A stretch of 8,007 nucleotides of DNA, from assembly GCA_934691725.1 (NCBI GenBank), contig CAKUTF010000064.1, forward strand, positions 1 to 8,007, in the 5' to 3' direction. The stretch is from an uncultured Fibrobacter sp. (lineage in GTDB: Bacteria > Fibrobacterota > Fibrobacteria > Fibrobacterales > Fibrobacteraceae). The position numbers and the translations under genes are program-made. The notes under the pieces are model-generated. The model was not told the DNA's origin and made no database searches. It was given only the letters and a program-made list of their open reading frames with translations. Positions 1 through 5,960 of the stretch are shown one piece after another. Each line of letters opens with the position of its first letter. Within the stretch, counting starts at the first letter, position 1.

Positions 1-43
1 ATGTTCCTTGTACTGTTTCTCACAAAATTAAATGTTCGCTATT

Positions 44-78
44 CTAAGCTCTAAGTTCTATCAACTAAGCTCTGAACA
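44..78. repeat. Degenerate tandem array of five 7-bp units, consensus CTAAGYT
   Basis: Read in steps of seven from position 44 the sequence gives CTAAGCT, CTAAGTT, CTATCAA, CTAAGCT and CTGAACA. Units 1 and 4 are identical, unit 2 differs by one base, and units 3 and 5 keep only part of the pattern. A reverse-orientation copy, AGCTTAG, lies at 105-111. The array is in the 150-bp non-coding stretch downstream of the xer stop codon; the rest of that stretch holds no gene I can support and no convincing terminator. The function is unknown; it could be a decayed simple repeat or a binding-site array. Confidence 0.55.
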
Positions 79-150
79 CCGTGTCCCGCTAAACGCTTCC
101 TAAAAGCTTAGACGTCTGTGGTTCCTTACGAAGACACTCTCTTAAAACGT

Positions 151-1047
151 CTAGGCGCGCGGGTGCGCTTTCTTGAACGATTCCTTGAGGCGTTCCGCGG
201 TGACGTGCGTATAGATTTGTGTCGCGGCGAGGTTCGAATGCCCGAGCATTTCCTTGACGCTCATCAGGTCCGCTCCGTTTTCGAGAAGGTGCGTGGCGAA
301 ACTGTGCCGCAAAATATGCGGGCTTGCCTTTCCTTCCCATCCGAGGCTCCGCAATAGGGCGTGGATGTCGCGCCGTAAGGTCCGTACATCGTGGGCGTTT
401 CCGTTTTCGTTCAGAAAAACCGGGGAAGCCGCTGTCGGCATTCGCCCTTCGTCTTTCAGCTTCGACTTGTATTCTTCGAACCATTTGACGGCATCGTGCG
501 TCAGCGGCACGATCCGCTCCTTTTTCCCCTTGCCGAAAACGCGGACGGAACGGTTTGAAAAATCCAGGCGCAGCCAGGTGAGGCTCTGGCATTCCGAAAT
601 TCGAAGGCCCGAACCGTAGATGAGTTCGAGAAGTACGCGGGCGCGGACCATCGGAAGCGTCGGGGAGGAAATTTCCGGGAACCTGTCTTCGGCGAGTTCC
701 TTTTGCGATAAAAAGGAAACGAGCCTTTTGGGGCGCTTGAGCATGGGGACTGTTTCCGCGGGATTGCGCTCGACAAGGTGGCTCCGCACGAGATAGTGCC
801 CGAAGCTTTTCAGGCAGGCGATGTGCAGGTCGATGCTTGACACCTGCAACTGTTCTTCCTTTCGCATTTTCCAGATGAACTCGCGGATGCTTTTTTGCGA
901 GAAATCTTCAAGGTCCGGTTCCGAGCGGAAGCTCTGCAGATACTTGGCGAGGGATTCGCGGTATGTCCTTACCGTACATTCGGAAAACCGCCTTTCCTTT
1001 GCGGCGTAGGCTAGAAAATTTTCGATATGTTCCGAAAGAAGAGCCAT
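151..1047 (-). CDS. xerC/xerD: Tyrosine recombinase, XerC/XerD type
   Basis: The 298-residue product is the same length as E. coli XerC and XerD. Residues 1-105 or so form the N-terminal SAM-like DNA-binding domain and 112-298 the catalytic domain. All catalytic residues are visible: R149 in GSGLRISE, K173 in GKGKKER, H244 and R247 in HILRHSF, H270 in LGHSNL, and the nucleophile Y279 in QIYTHV. The C-terminus ends in HPRA, as in the Xer family. In E. coli XerC and XerD act as a pair at dif to resolve chromosome dimers before division. The spacing of the last four catalytic residues and the NGADL and HVTAERL segments lean towards XerD, but one protein alone does not settle which partner this is. 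The ATG at 1047 is the first in frame. The gene is divergent from the PorV-like gene across 61 bp. No dif-like site was found nearby, and nothing suggests a phage integrase. Confidence 0.93.
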   Translation of the reverse strand: MALLSEHIENFLAYAAKERRFSECTVRTYRESLAKYLQSFRSEPDLEDFSQKSIREFIWKMRKEEQLQVSSIDLHIACLKSFGHYLVRSHLVERNPAETVPMLKRPKRLVSFLSQKELAEDRFPEISSPTLPMVRARVLLELIYGSGLRISECQSLTWLRLDFSNRSVRVFGKGKKERIVPLTHDAVKWFEEYKSKLKDEGRMPTAASPVFLNENGNAHDVRTLRRDIHALLRSLGWEGKASPHILRHSFATHLLENGADLMSVKEMLGHSNLAATQIYTHVTAERLKESFKKAHPRA

Positions 1048-1053
1048 ATCCTA

Positions 1054-1059
1054 AATCTA
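1054..1059 (-). promoter_or_regulatory. Possible -10 element of xer (TAGATT)
   Basis: On the minus strand the order is TAGATT, then TAGGAT, then the ATG of the recombinase gene. The hexamer is at a typical distance for transcription to begin almost at the start codon. No good -35 hexamer lies about 17 bp upstream. The call rests on similarity in position to the boxes at 1095-1100 and 2270-2275. Confidence 0.3.
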
Positions 1060-1094
1060 CAAGTTTTTGTAAATCCTGGGCGCTTGAAAAATTT

Positions 1095-1100
1095 TATCTT
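1095..1100 (+). promoter_or_regulatory. Possible -10 element of the PorV-like gene (TATCTT)
   Basis: TATCTT ends 8 nt before the ATG at 1109, inside the AT-rich half of the 61-bp divergent spacer. No purine-rich Shine-Dalgarno sequence lies between it and the start, so the transcript could be leaderless or nearly so. There is no convincing -35 hexamer at normal spacing. A TTG at 1084-1086 is present but close. Confidence 0.3.
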
Positions 1101-1108
1101 GTGCATAA

Positions 1109-2266
1109 ATGCTTCGCTGGAATTTGAAAAGACTTGCCGTATTGGCGTGCGCGCTTGCCGCAGGGCAGGCGCTTGCCGCAGATCGTGTCGTCGGGGCGAA
1201 CGCAACGCTCGATATCAATGCCGGCGCGAGGTCCGCTGCACTGGGTGGAACTTCGGTTTCCCTTGAGGGCGACCTGCTTTCGCTTACGTCGAATCCCGAA
1301 CAGCTTGCGTCGGCGAAAAATTCCTGGGTCGCGTTCAGCCATGTCGCCTATTATGAAGAAACCCAATACGATTACGGGGCTGTCCAGTTTCCTCTCGGCG
1401 ATCTGGGCGGGCTAGGCATTGTCTTTTCCCGTTTCGGTTCAAACGACATTCCGCGGATAGCCGAAGGCGACCCGATTCCCGAAGGCGAAAACTACCGGAC
1501 ATTTTCGATTGCGGACTATGTCGCAACGCTTGCCTGGGGACGGAGTTTTTGGAGCGGGCGCCTGGATATAGGCGTGGGATTTCATGGGCTTTACCGCGAG
1601 CTAGACCAGAGCGGATGGGGTTTTCGGGGCGATGCCGGGGCGAGATTTCACGCTTTTGATTGGCTCTCCGTTTCGTCGTTTTTGAAAGGGTGGACGTCGT
1701 CCGCGGTCACGTGGGAAGAGGGAACGGTGGAATACAGTTCGCCGGAATGGTATGTCGGACTAGGGGCTTCCCGTCCGGTCTCCTATTTCTACGGGACGGT
1801 TTCCGCCTACTGGCAGAGCGCGGGAATCCTCCACAGGGAAAACCGCGACGAGGATTGGAACGGCGATGTCCGCGGAGGAAGGTTCTGGGAACATCCGATC
1901 GATTGGCTTGGCGGCGGACGTGCCGGTGTCGAGTTTTCCTTTGATTTTGGACTTTCGGTTCGCGCGGGTCTTGCAAGCCTCTCGGAACTTGAAAGCTGGA
2001 CCGCAGGCGCGGGATTCGCCCTTTCGAACTGGCTCCGCGTCGATTATGCGTTTGAGTCGCACCCGACCCTTTCGGCGGTTCACCGTGTGAGCCTTGAAAT
2101 CAGCCCGGGGCTCTTCCTCTATCCCGAAAAGAAGCCGAAAGCCAAGGCGCAGCCGGAGAAGGCTCGGAACGTGGCTCCGGAAAGTTCCGTTTCCGAGATG
2201 GAACCCGAAATTTCGGAACCGGAAGCCGAGGAAGAAAGTTCCGGGGGAACTTATTGGGAAGAATAG
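1109..2266 (+). CDS. PorV/UPF0164-like outer-membrane beta-barrel protein
   Basis: The 385-residue product has a clear Sec signal peptide: a basic start (MLRWNLKR), a hydrophobic run, and a probable AlaLeuAla cleavage site after residue 23. Residues 33-65 carry the PorV/PorQ (UPF0164, FadL-like barrel) opening: a GARSAALGGTSVSLEGD stretch followed by a SNPEQLAS variant of the usual NPAGLA motif. The rest to about residue 338 alternates aromatic, glycine-rich beta strands, as expected for a barrel. Family members are outer-membrane proteins; PorV itself is a shuttle component of type IX secretion, but many relatives have no known role, and I cannot assign a substrate. Unusually, the barrel is followed by a 47-residue disordered tail, first lysine-rich and then strongly glutamate-rich, ending in TYWEE. 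The gene starts the plus-strand run and is divergent from xer; the STAS gene follows after 15 bp. No Shine-Dalgarno site precedes the ATG. Confidence 0.8.
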   Translation: MLRWNLKRLAVLACALAAGQALAADRVVGANATLDINAGARSAALGGTSVSLEGDLLSLTSNPEQLASAKNSWVAFSHVAYYEETQYDYGAVQFPLGDLGGLGIVFSRFGSNDIPRIAEGDPIPEGENYRTFSIADYVATLAWGRSFWSGRLDIGVGFHGLYRELDQSGWGFRGDAGARFHAFDWLSVSSFLKGWTSSAVTWEEGTVEYSSPEWYVGLGASRPVSYFYGTVSAYWQSAGILHRENRDEDWNGDVRGGRFWEHPIDWLGGGRAGVEFSFDFGLSVRAGLASLSELESWTAGAGFALSNWLRVDYAFESHPTLSAVHRVSLEISPGLFLYPEKKPKAKAQPEKARNVAPESSVSEMEPEISEPEAEEESSGGTYWEE

Positions 2267-2269
2267 AAT

Positions 2270-2275
2270 TATATT
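2270..2275 (+). promoter_or_regulatory. Possible -10 element before the STAS gene (TATATT); bears on its start codon
   Basis: TATATT lies in the 15-bp gap after the PorV-like stop codon. It abuts one ATG (2276) and is 6 nt before a second in-frame ATG (2282). If it is a real -10 box, transcription would start at about 2282, giving a leaderless message from the second ATG. No Shine-Dalgarno site precedes either ATG. It may only be an AT-rich intergenic gap. Confidence 0.35.
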
Positions 2276-2281
2276 ATGCCT

Positions 2282-2887
2282 ATGAGTGAATTAAGCAATT
2301 ACCGTGCGGTCGGTCTCTTCGACCTGCTTTCCGCTCCAATTACTCCGATTGGAGCTTTTGATGCAGAGCAGTTCAAGAAAGATGTCCGGCCCTTGCTCGA
2401 CAATGGCTCGACTTTTGTCGCGGTCGATTTGACCGGACTGGATTTTTTGTATAGCGACGCTTGCAGCGCATTCAACCAGGTTCGGGAGGAACTTTCCGAA
2501 AAGAACGGCGCTTTCGCGCTTCTGACGGATAACGATATCGTGGTGGACTGCATCCGGAAAGCGGGGCTCGACAAGTCCCTGCTGGTCTTTCGAAAGGAAG
2601 CGGACATGATGGCTTTTTCGATGAAGGAAGATTCGAAAAAGGATATTCCCGCAAGCGAACCCGAGAAAGGAATACAGTCTCCGCTAGGGACCGCCTCCGT
2701 TCCGCATCGGCGCGTGACCGGGCGTTTCACCAAGAGCTTTAACGCCATTCGCAAGGATTCGACGCCGCTCAAGGGCGGGCTTTCCGATCCGTTCAAGGAA
2801 GAGGGGCGTTCCAAGAAATCCTGGCTCTGGGCGGTCATCGCGTTGCTTGTTGCCGCAGGGGTTGTCGCCTTTTTCACCTTGCAGTGA
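2282..2887 (+). CDS. STAS-domain protein with C-terminal membrane anchor
   Basis: The product is 201 residues from the ATG at 2282; an in-frame ATG at 2276 would add Met-Pro. Residues 8-115 fit a STAS (anti-sigma-factor-antagonist-like) fold: strand VAVDLTGLDFLYSDA at 46-60, helix, strand GAFALLTD at 76-83, then a helix with IRKAGLDKSLLVF. STAS proteins usually act by binding partners, often switched by phosphorylation of a serine in a DSSG motif. Here that site reads Tyr57-Ser58-Asp59-Ala60, so the serine is kept but its flanks are changed. Residues 116-180 form a charged, Ser/Pro-rich linker, and 181-199 (WLWAVIALLVAAGVVAFFT) form a single membrane helix with two residues after it. The STAS domain should therefore stay in the cytoplasm, tethered to the inner membrane. 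Its stop codon overlaps the ATG of the next gene (TGATG), which suggests coupled translation. The partner is unknown. Confidence 0.75.
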   Translation: MSELSNYRAVGLFDLLSAPITPIGAFDAEQFKKDVRPLLDNGSTFVAVDLTGLDFLYSDACSAFNQVREELSEKNGAFALLTDNDIVVDCIRKAGLDKSLLVFRKEADMMAFSMKEDSKKDIPASEPEKGIQSPLGTASVPHRRVTGRFTKSFNAIRKDSTPLKGGLSDPFKEEGRSKKSWLWAVIALLVAAGVVAFFTLQ

Positions 2888-3825
2888 TGGAACCCTTTCG
2901 AGAATACAAGACGCAAAAAGCGAGCTGGAAACCGAGACGGCGGATTCCTATCGGTCGGGGGTTGCTCGTTCTCTTGCTCGTGTATGCGGTCTATGCGAGC
3001 GGGGCTGTCCAAAAGGCCTATCGCTATGTGGAAAGGGTGCGCGACTTTTCGGAAGAAAATCCAGAGCCGTTTGACATGCCTTGGCGCGAAGCCTGTGCGG
3101 CTTTTGGCGGAAACGCCTTTGTCTTAAACCGGGGAGCGCTTGTCCAGTGTTCCTGGACGCTTCGCCGTGCAGGCGATATCGCATCCTTGCCGGACAAGGC
3201 CGTTTTCCGTTATGCGGTAAGCGGGACAGAAAAAGAGTTCCCGTTTTGCGCGCATTGGATTGCGGATTCGCTGGAATTTGGAAAGCCGAAAGTCCTGGGC
3301 GTGCAATCCGACTCGTCTGCTGCCTGGTTCTTTCATCTGATGCTTGCCGACTCCTCGCTTGCGTGGGTTCGTTTTGACGGTTGCCGCTTTCCGGGAACGT
3401 GTCCGCGCAACCCGCTGATGGGGGCGGCGCTTCCGATTGCCGAGGATTTCGACTTTGCCGGTCGGGAAAATCTGCTTTTAAAGGACATGTTCATGGGAAT
3501 CGGGGAGGCGCCGGTCTATCCGATTTTACCGGCGGAGGTTGTTTCTGTTTTTAAGGATTCGAGCGGCTACGGACTGCTCCTGGATCATGGCGGAAATATT
3601 TTTTCGCGGGTGTCGAAGCTCTTTCTGCTTTCTCCGGAAATTCGGAAAGGCGTTAAAGTTTCGGTGAACGAACCTCTGGGACGTCTCGCTCCGAGCGACA
3701 GCGCCATCTTTTTCCTGGAAGTTCTGCGCAACGGGCGCTTCGTCCGCTGGAATGATTTCTTCAAGGATTCGTATGTGGCGGATTTACAGGATGTCGAGCG
3801 TTTTCGCCGGGAACTGGGGCTTTGA
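2887..3825 (+). CDS. Inner-membrane-anchored protein with degenerate M23/LytM-like periplasmic domain
   Basis: The product is 312 residues from the ATG at 2887; a GTG at 2884 would add one Met. A basic N-terminus (KPRRR) precedes a membrane helix at about 22-42, so the bulk should be periplasmic. Residues 60-190 match no family I recognise and hold six cysteines (70, 88, 121, 166, 172 and none paired obviously by motif; only the first five are certain from reading). Residues 205-290 follow the M23 peptidase pattern: APVYPILPAEVVSV, then YGLLLDHGGNIF, RVSKL where the family has Tyr-x-His-Leu, a KGVKV step, and IFFLEVLRNGRFV where the family has HLHFEI. The zinc ligands are gone: no HxxxD precedes residue 207, Ser243 replaces the usual His, and Ile274/Phe276 replace the HxH pair. 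This suggests a non-catalytic LytM-like module, as in EnvC or NlpD, which activate amidases. The gene shares one base with the STAS gene and ends 1 nt before the lipoprotein gene. The resemblance is by eye. Confidence 0.6.
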   Translation: MEPFREYKTQKASWKPRRRIPIGRGLLVLLLVYAVYASGAVQKAYRYVERVRDFSEENPEPFDMPWREACAAFGGNAFVLNRGALVQCSWTLRRAGDIASLPDKAVFRYAVSGTEKEFPFCAHWIADSLEFGKPKVLGVQSDSSAAWFFHLMLADSSLAWVRFDGCRFPGTCPRNPLMGAALPIAEDFDFAGRENLLLKDMFMGIGEAPVYPILPAEVVSVFKDSSGYGLLLDHGGNIFSRVSKLFLLSPEIRKGVKVSVNEPLGRLAPSDSAIFFLEVLRNGRFVRWNDFFKDSYVADLQDVERFRRELGL

Positions 3826-3826
3826 C

Positions 3827-4942
3827 ATGCGGCGACTTCTTTTGCTTTTGCCGTGGATATTTTTCGCCTGCGCCGAATCGGATGACGGACCGATTCCGAT
3901 TTATCCGGAGGGCTTTCCTGTCGGCGGCTACGGCTATGTACTCCATGCGCAGCTGGATTCCGGGCACCGCTTCCATCGCTACGGCGATACGCTAGAACTT
4001 TCGCTCGACAGCATGTGGACTTTTGGAAACTGTTTCTTGAGGAATATCGAGCTTTACGAAGCCTATGCGGAGGATTCCGTATTGACCCTTACGGTGAAGC
4101 TCGCGCTGGGAAACACCGGGATTACCGATTGCCCGCAGCCGCTTTTTCGTCCGGACACGGTTCTGAAAATCCCGTTTTTCGAAAGGTGGAAGAGCGTCCG
4201 GGAAATCCGCGTGGAAGGAAACGCGCACAACGATTTTTTCAAGGAGTCCCCGGATACGGTTTCTCTTGCGGCGACGCTCGCGTTGAAGGATTCCATCTGG
4301 ATTCGTCGGGGGACCTTTCTTGCGGAAAGCGTTTCCGTCTATCTCGATTCCGCATTTGGCGATCCTCACCGGCTGCCGCGGCGCACGCCGAACGATTCGT
4401 CGGGAATTCTCGCCCGGGTGGATTCCGTCGGTGTGGATACTTTCGCCTATCGCCTGATGAAGTCCGTCTGTACGGAGGTTCACGATTCGTGCGAAACAGT
4501 TCCCGATACGCTTTGGCTTTCTAGGTGGTCAAGCGATACGAACCTTGTCGCCGTCCGAAAGACCTGCAAGGACGACTCTCTCGTTTTTTGCCTTTCTTCG
4601 AACTGGAAAAACGATTCGACCGCGCTGGGCGATTCCGTCTATCGTTTTCTGGATACGACCTGGCATTCGACGTTTTTCTATGCGGAAAAGATTCCGAAGT
4701 GTTCCGGCATGGACCACGGGGACTTTTCGGGGCGTGCCGTTCCCGGTCGTTACTTTGTGACAAACCATACGCTCTTTGTTCCCGCGATGGACGAAGCTTC
4801 GTGCGGACCTGCGGCGAATTCGGAATGGTTCTTCTTGAACTTGAACTCCGGCGAGGAAGTACTGGATTCTGCTTTTGCGGATACTCTTCTGCAATCTTGG
4901 AAAGAGGCTTCCGTCGGATTTGACGAGGATAAAAATGAATAA
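3827..4942 (+). CDS. Predicted cysteine-rich lipoprotein, function unknown
   Basis: The 371-residue product starts with MRRLLLLLPWIFFAC, a very short signal sequence with a lipobox-like end at Cys15. Phe at -3 is atypical, so lipidation is likely but not certain. The ATG at 3827 was chosen because it gives this signal and lies 1 nt after the previous stop; longer in-frame starts would run into the preceding gene. No known domain is visible. The mature part is rich in Asp, Ser and aromatic residues in short beta-like segments, with eight more cysteines at 69, 102, 215, 222, 247, 255, 292 and 326. The pairs 215/222 and 247/255 are close together and could form disulfides in the periplasm or on the surface. 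With no Asp at +2 there is no E. coli-style signal for retention in the inner membrane, so outer-membrane anchoring is a reasonable guess. Its 3' end overlaps pdxA by 8 nt. Confidence 0.7.
   Translation: MRRLLLLLPWIFFACAESDDGPIPIYPEGFPVGGYGYVLHAQLDSGHRFHRYGDTLELSLDSMWTFGNCFLRNIELYEAYAEDSVLTLTVKLALGNTGITDCPQPLFRPDTVLKIPFFERWKSVREIRVEGNAHNDFFKESPDTVSLAATLALKDSIWIRRGTFLAESVSVYLDSAFGDPHRLPRRTPNDSSGILARVDSVGVDTFAYRLMKSVCTEVHDSCETVPDTLWLSRWSSDTNLVAVRKTCKDDSLVFCLSSNWKNDSTALGDSVYRFLDTTWHSTFFYAEKIPKCSGMDHGDFSGRAVPGRYFVTNHTLFVPAMDEASCGPAANSEWFFLNLNSGEEVLDSAFADTLLQSWKEASVGFDEDKNE
4925..4929 (+). promoter_or_regulatory. Ribosome binding site of pdxA (GAGGA)
   Basis: GAGGA lies 5 nt before the ATG at 4935, inside the end of the lipoprotein gene. 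It supports that ATG over the longer in-frame start at 4875, which would add 20 residues lacking any PdxA similarity. Confidence 0.6.
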
Positions 4943-5960
4943 AGAAATTCCACTCCTGATTACGATGGGCGATCCGAACGGAGTAGGCCCGGAAATTTCT
5001 ATAAAAGCCTATCTGAAGGCTTGCCGGAAAATCAAGACCCCGATGGCGATCGTCGGCGATTTGCCCGTTTTGGAACGGGCGGCGAAATTGCTGAAAGTCA
5101 AGAAGCGCCTCGTTCTTGCCGATTCCCCTGAAGCAGTCGCGGATACAGCGAAACAGGGAATCCCCGTTATCGATGGCGGTGTGCATTTCGAAGAGAAGGT
5201 TCAGCCGGGAAAAATAACGAAGGAAGCCGGTCGGGCGAGCATCGGATGGGTGCGCACGGCGACTGCTCTTTGCCTTTTAAAACGCGCCCGGGCAATCGTG
5301 ACCGCTCCGCTTTGCAAGGAAGCGGTCGAAAAGACCGTCCCGGAATTCCAGGGGCATACGGAATTCATCGGCGAGATGTGCGGGGATCCGCATCCCGTAC
5401 TGTGCCTCGTACACGGAAAATGGGTCGTGGCGCATGTGAGCACGCACGTTTCCCTGCGGGACGCCTGCGATCTAGTCAAGCGGGAACGCATCGAAAAGGT
5501 CGCTGTCCTCCTGAACGATTTCCTCAAGAAATACCGCAAGCTGAAATCGCCTAAAATCGGCGTTGCCGGTCTCAACCCCCATGCGGGCGAGGGAGGGCTT
5601 TTTGGCCTGGAAGAAATCAACGAAATCGCTCCGACGGTAAAGCTTCTCCGCAAAAAGAAGATTCATGCAGAGGGGCCGCTTCCCGGGGATGTCGTCTTTC
5701 CGCAGCTTCGGGCGGAAACCTTTGACGGCGTTGTCGCGATGTATCATGACCAGGGACACGTGGTGACCAAGACGATGCTCTTTGACCTGGGCAAAAAAAG
5801 AAAAACGTGCGGTGTCAATACGACACTCGGGCTTCCCGTGGTGCGGACAAGCGTGGATCATGGGACGGGATTCGATATCGCGTGGAAGGGGATTGCGGAC
5901 GAACATTCCCTCATCGACGCACTGGAACTCGCGGATGTCTTGACGGGGAAGGCGAAATGA
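4935..5960 (+). CDS. pdxA: 4-hydroxythreonine-4-phosphate dehydrogenase family (PdxA)
   Basis: The product is 341 residues, slightly longer than the E. coli enzyme. PdxA oxidises 4-phosphohydroxy-L-threonine in the cytoplasm; after decarboxylation the product is condensed by PdxJ in the deoxyxylulose-dependent vitamin B6 pathway. Family signatures run end to end: GDPNGVGPE (12-20), TAPLCKEAV (123-131), GHTEF (140-144), STHVSLRDACD (169-179), GLNPHAGEGG (212-221), MYHDQG (269-274) and RTSVDHGTGFDIA (304-316). The three metal-binding histidines correspond to H171, H215 and H271; H141 fits the substrate-binding position. After MYHDQG the sequence reads HVVTKTMLFD and carries about seven extra, lysine-rich residues (LGKKRKT) before GVNTTLGLP, where classical PdxA has a shorter loop. 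A His after HDQG also recalls PdxA2-type enzymes acting on D-erythronate or D-threonate 4-phosphate, but their usual DUF1537 kinase partner is not adjacent. The gene overlaps its neighbours by 8 and 4 nt. Confidence 0.9.
   Translation: MNKEIPLLITMGDPNGVGPEISIKAYLKACRKIKTPMAIVGDLPVLERAAKLLKVKKRLVLADSPEAVADTAKQGIPVIDGGVHFEEKVQPGKITKEAGRASIGWVRTATALCLLKRARAIVTAPLCKEAVEKTVPEFQGHTEFIGEMCGDPHPVLCLVHGKWVVAHVSTHVSLRDACDLVKRERIEKVAVLLNDFLKKYRKLKSPKIGVAGLNPHAGEGGLFGLEEINEIAPTVKLLRKKKIHAEGPLPGDVVFPQLRAETFDGVVAMYHDQGHVVTKTMLFDLGKKRKTCGVNTTLGLPVVRTSVDHGTGFDIAWKGIADEHSLIDALELADVLTGKAK
5945..5952 (+). promoter_or_regulatory. Ribosome binding site of the NUDIX gene (GGGGAAGG)
   Basis: A purine-rich GGGGAAGG lies 4 nt before the ATG at 5957, inside the last codons of pdxA. 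It supports the ATGA-overlap start over the longer in-frame start at 5807, which would be buried in pdxA. Confidence 0.55.

Noticed and set aside
100..111. Small inverted repeat (CTAA AAGC TTAG) as a terminator for xer
   Set aside because: The stem is only 4 bp and AT-rich, and no T-tract follows on either strand.
1103..1112. Inverted repeat GCAT-AA-ATGC across the PorV-like start codon as an operator
   Set aside because: Arms of 4 bp occur often by chance, and no second copy is nearby.
2267..2290. AT-rich TTATATTATG stretch as a dif site for the Xer recombinase
   Set aside because: It lacks two inverted 11-bp half-sites around a central spacer and is better explained as a promoter-like box at a start codon.
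2299..3012. Minus-strand open frame (237 codons) opposite the STAS gene
   Set aside because: The composition is that of an antisense shadow (Ser/Arg/Pro-rich), there is no motif, and the plus-strand frame has a clear STAS fold and membrane helix.
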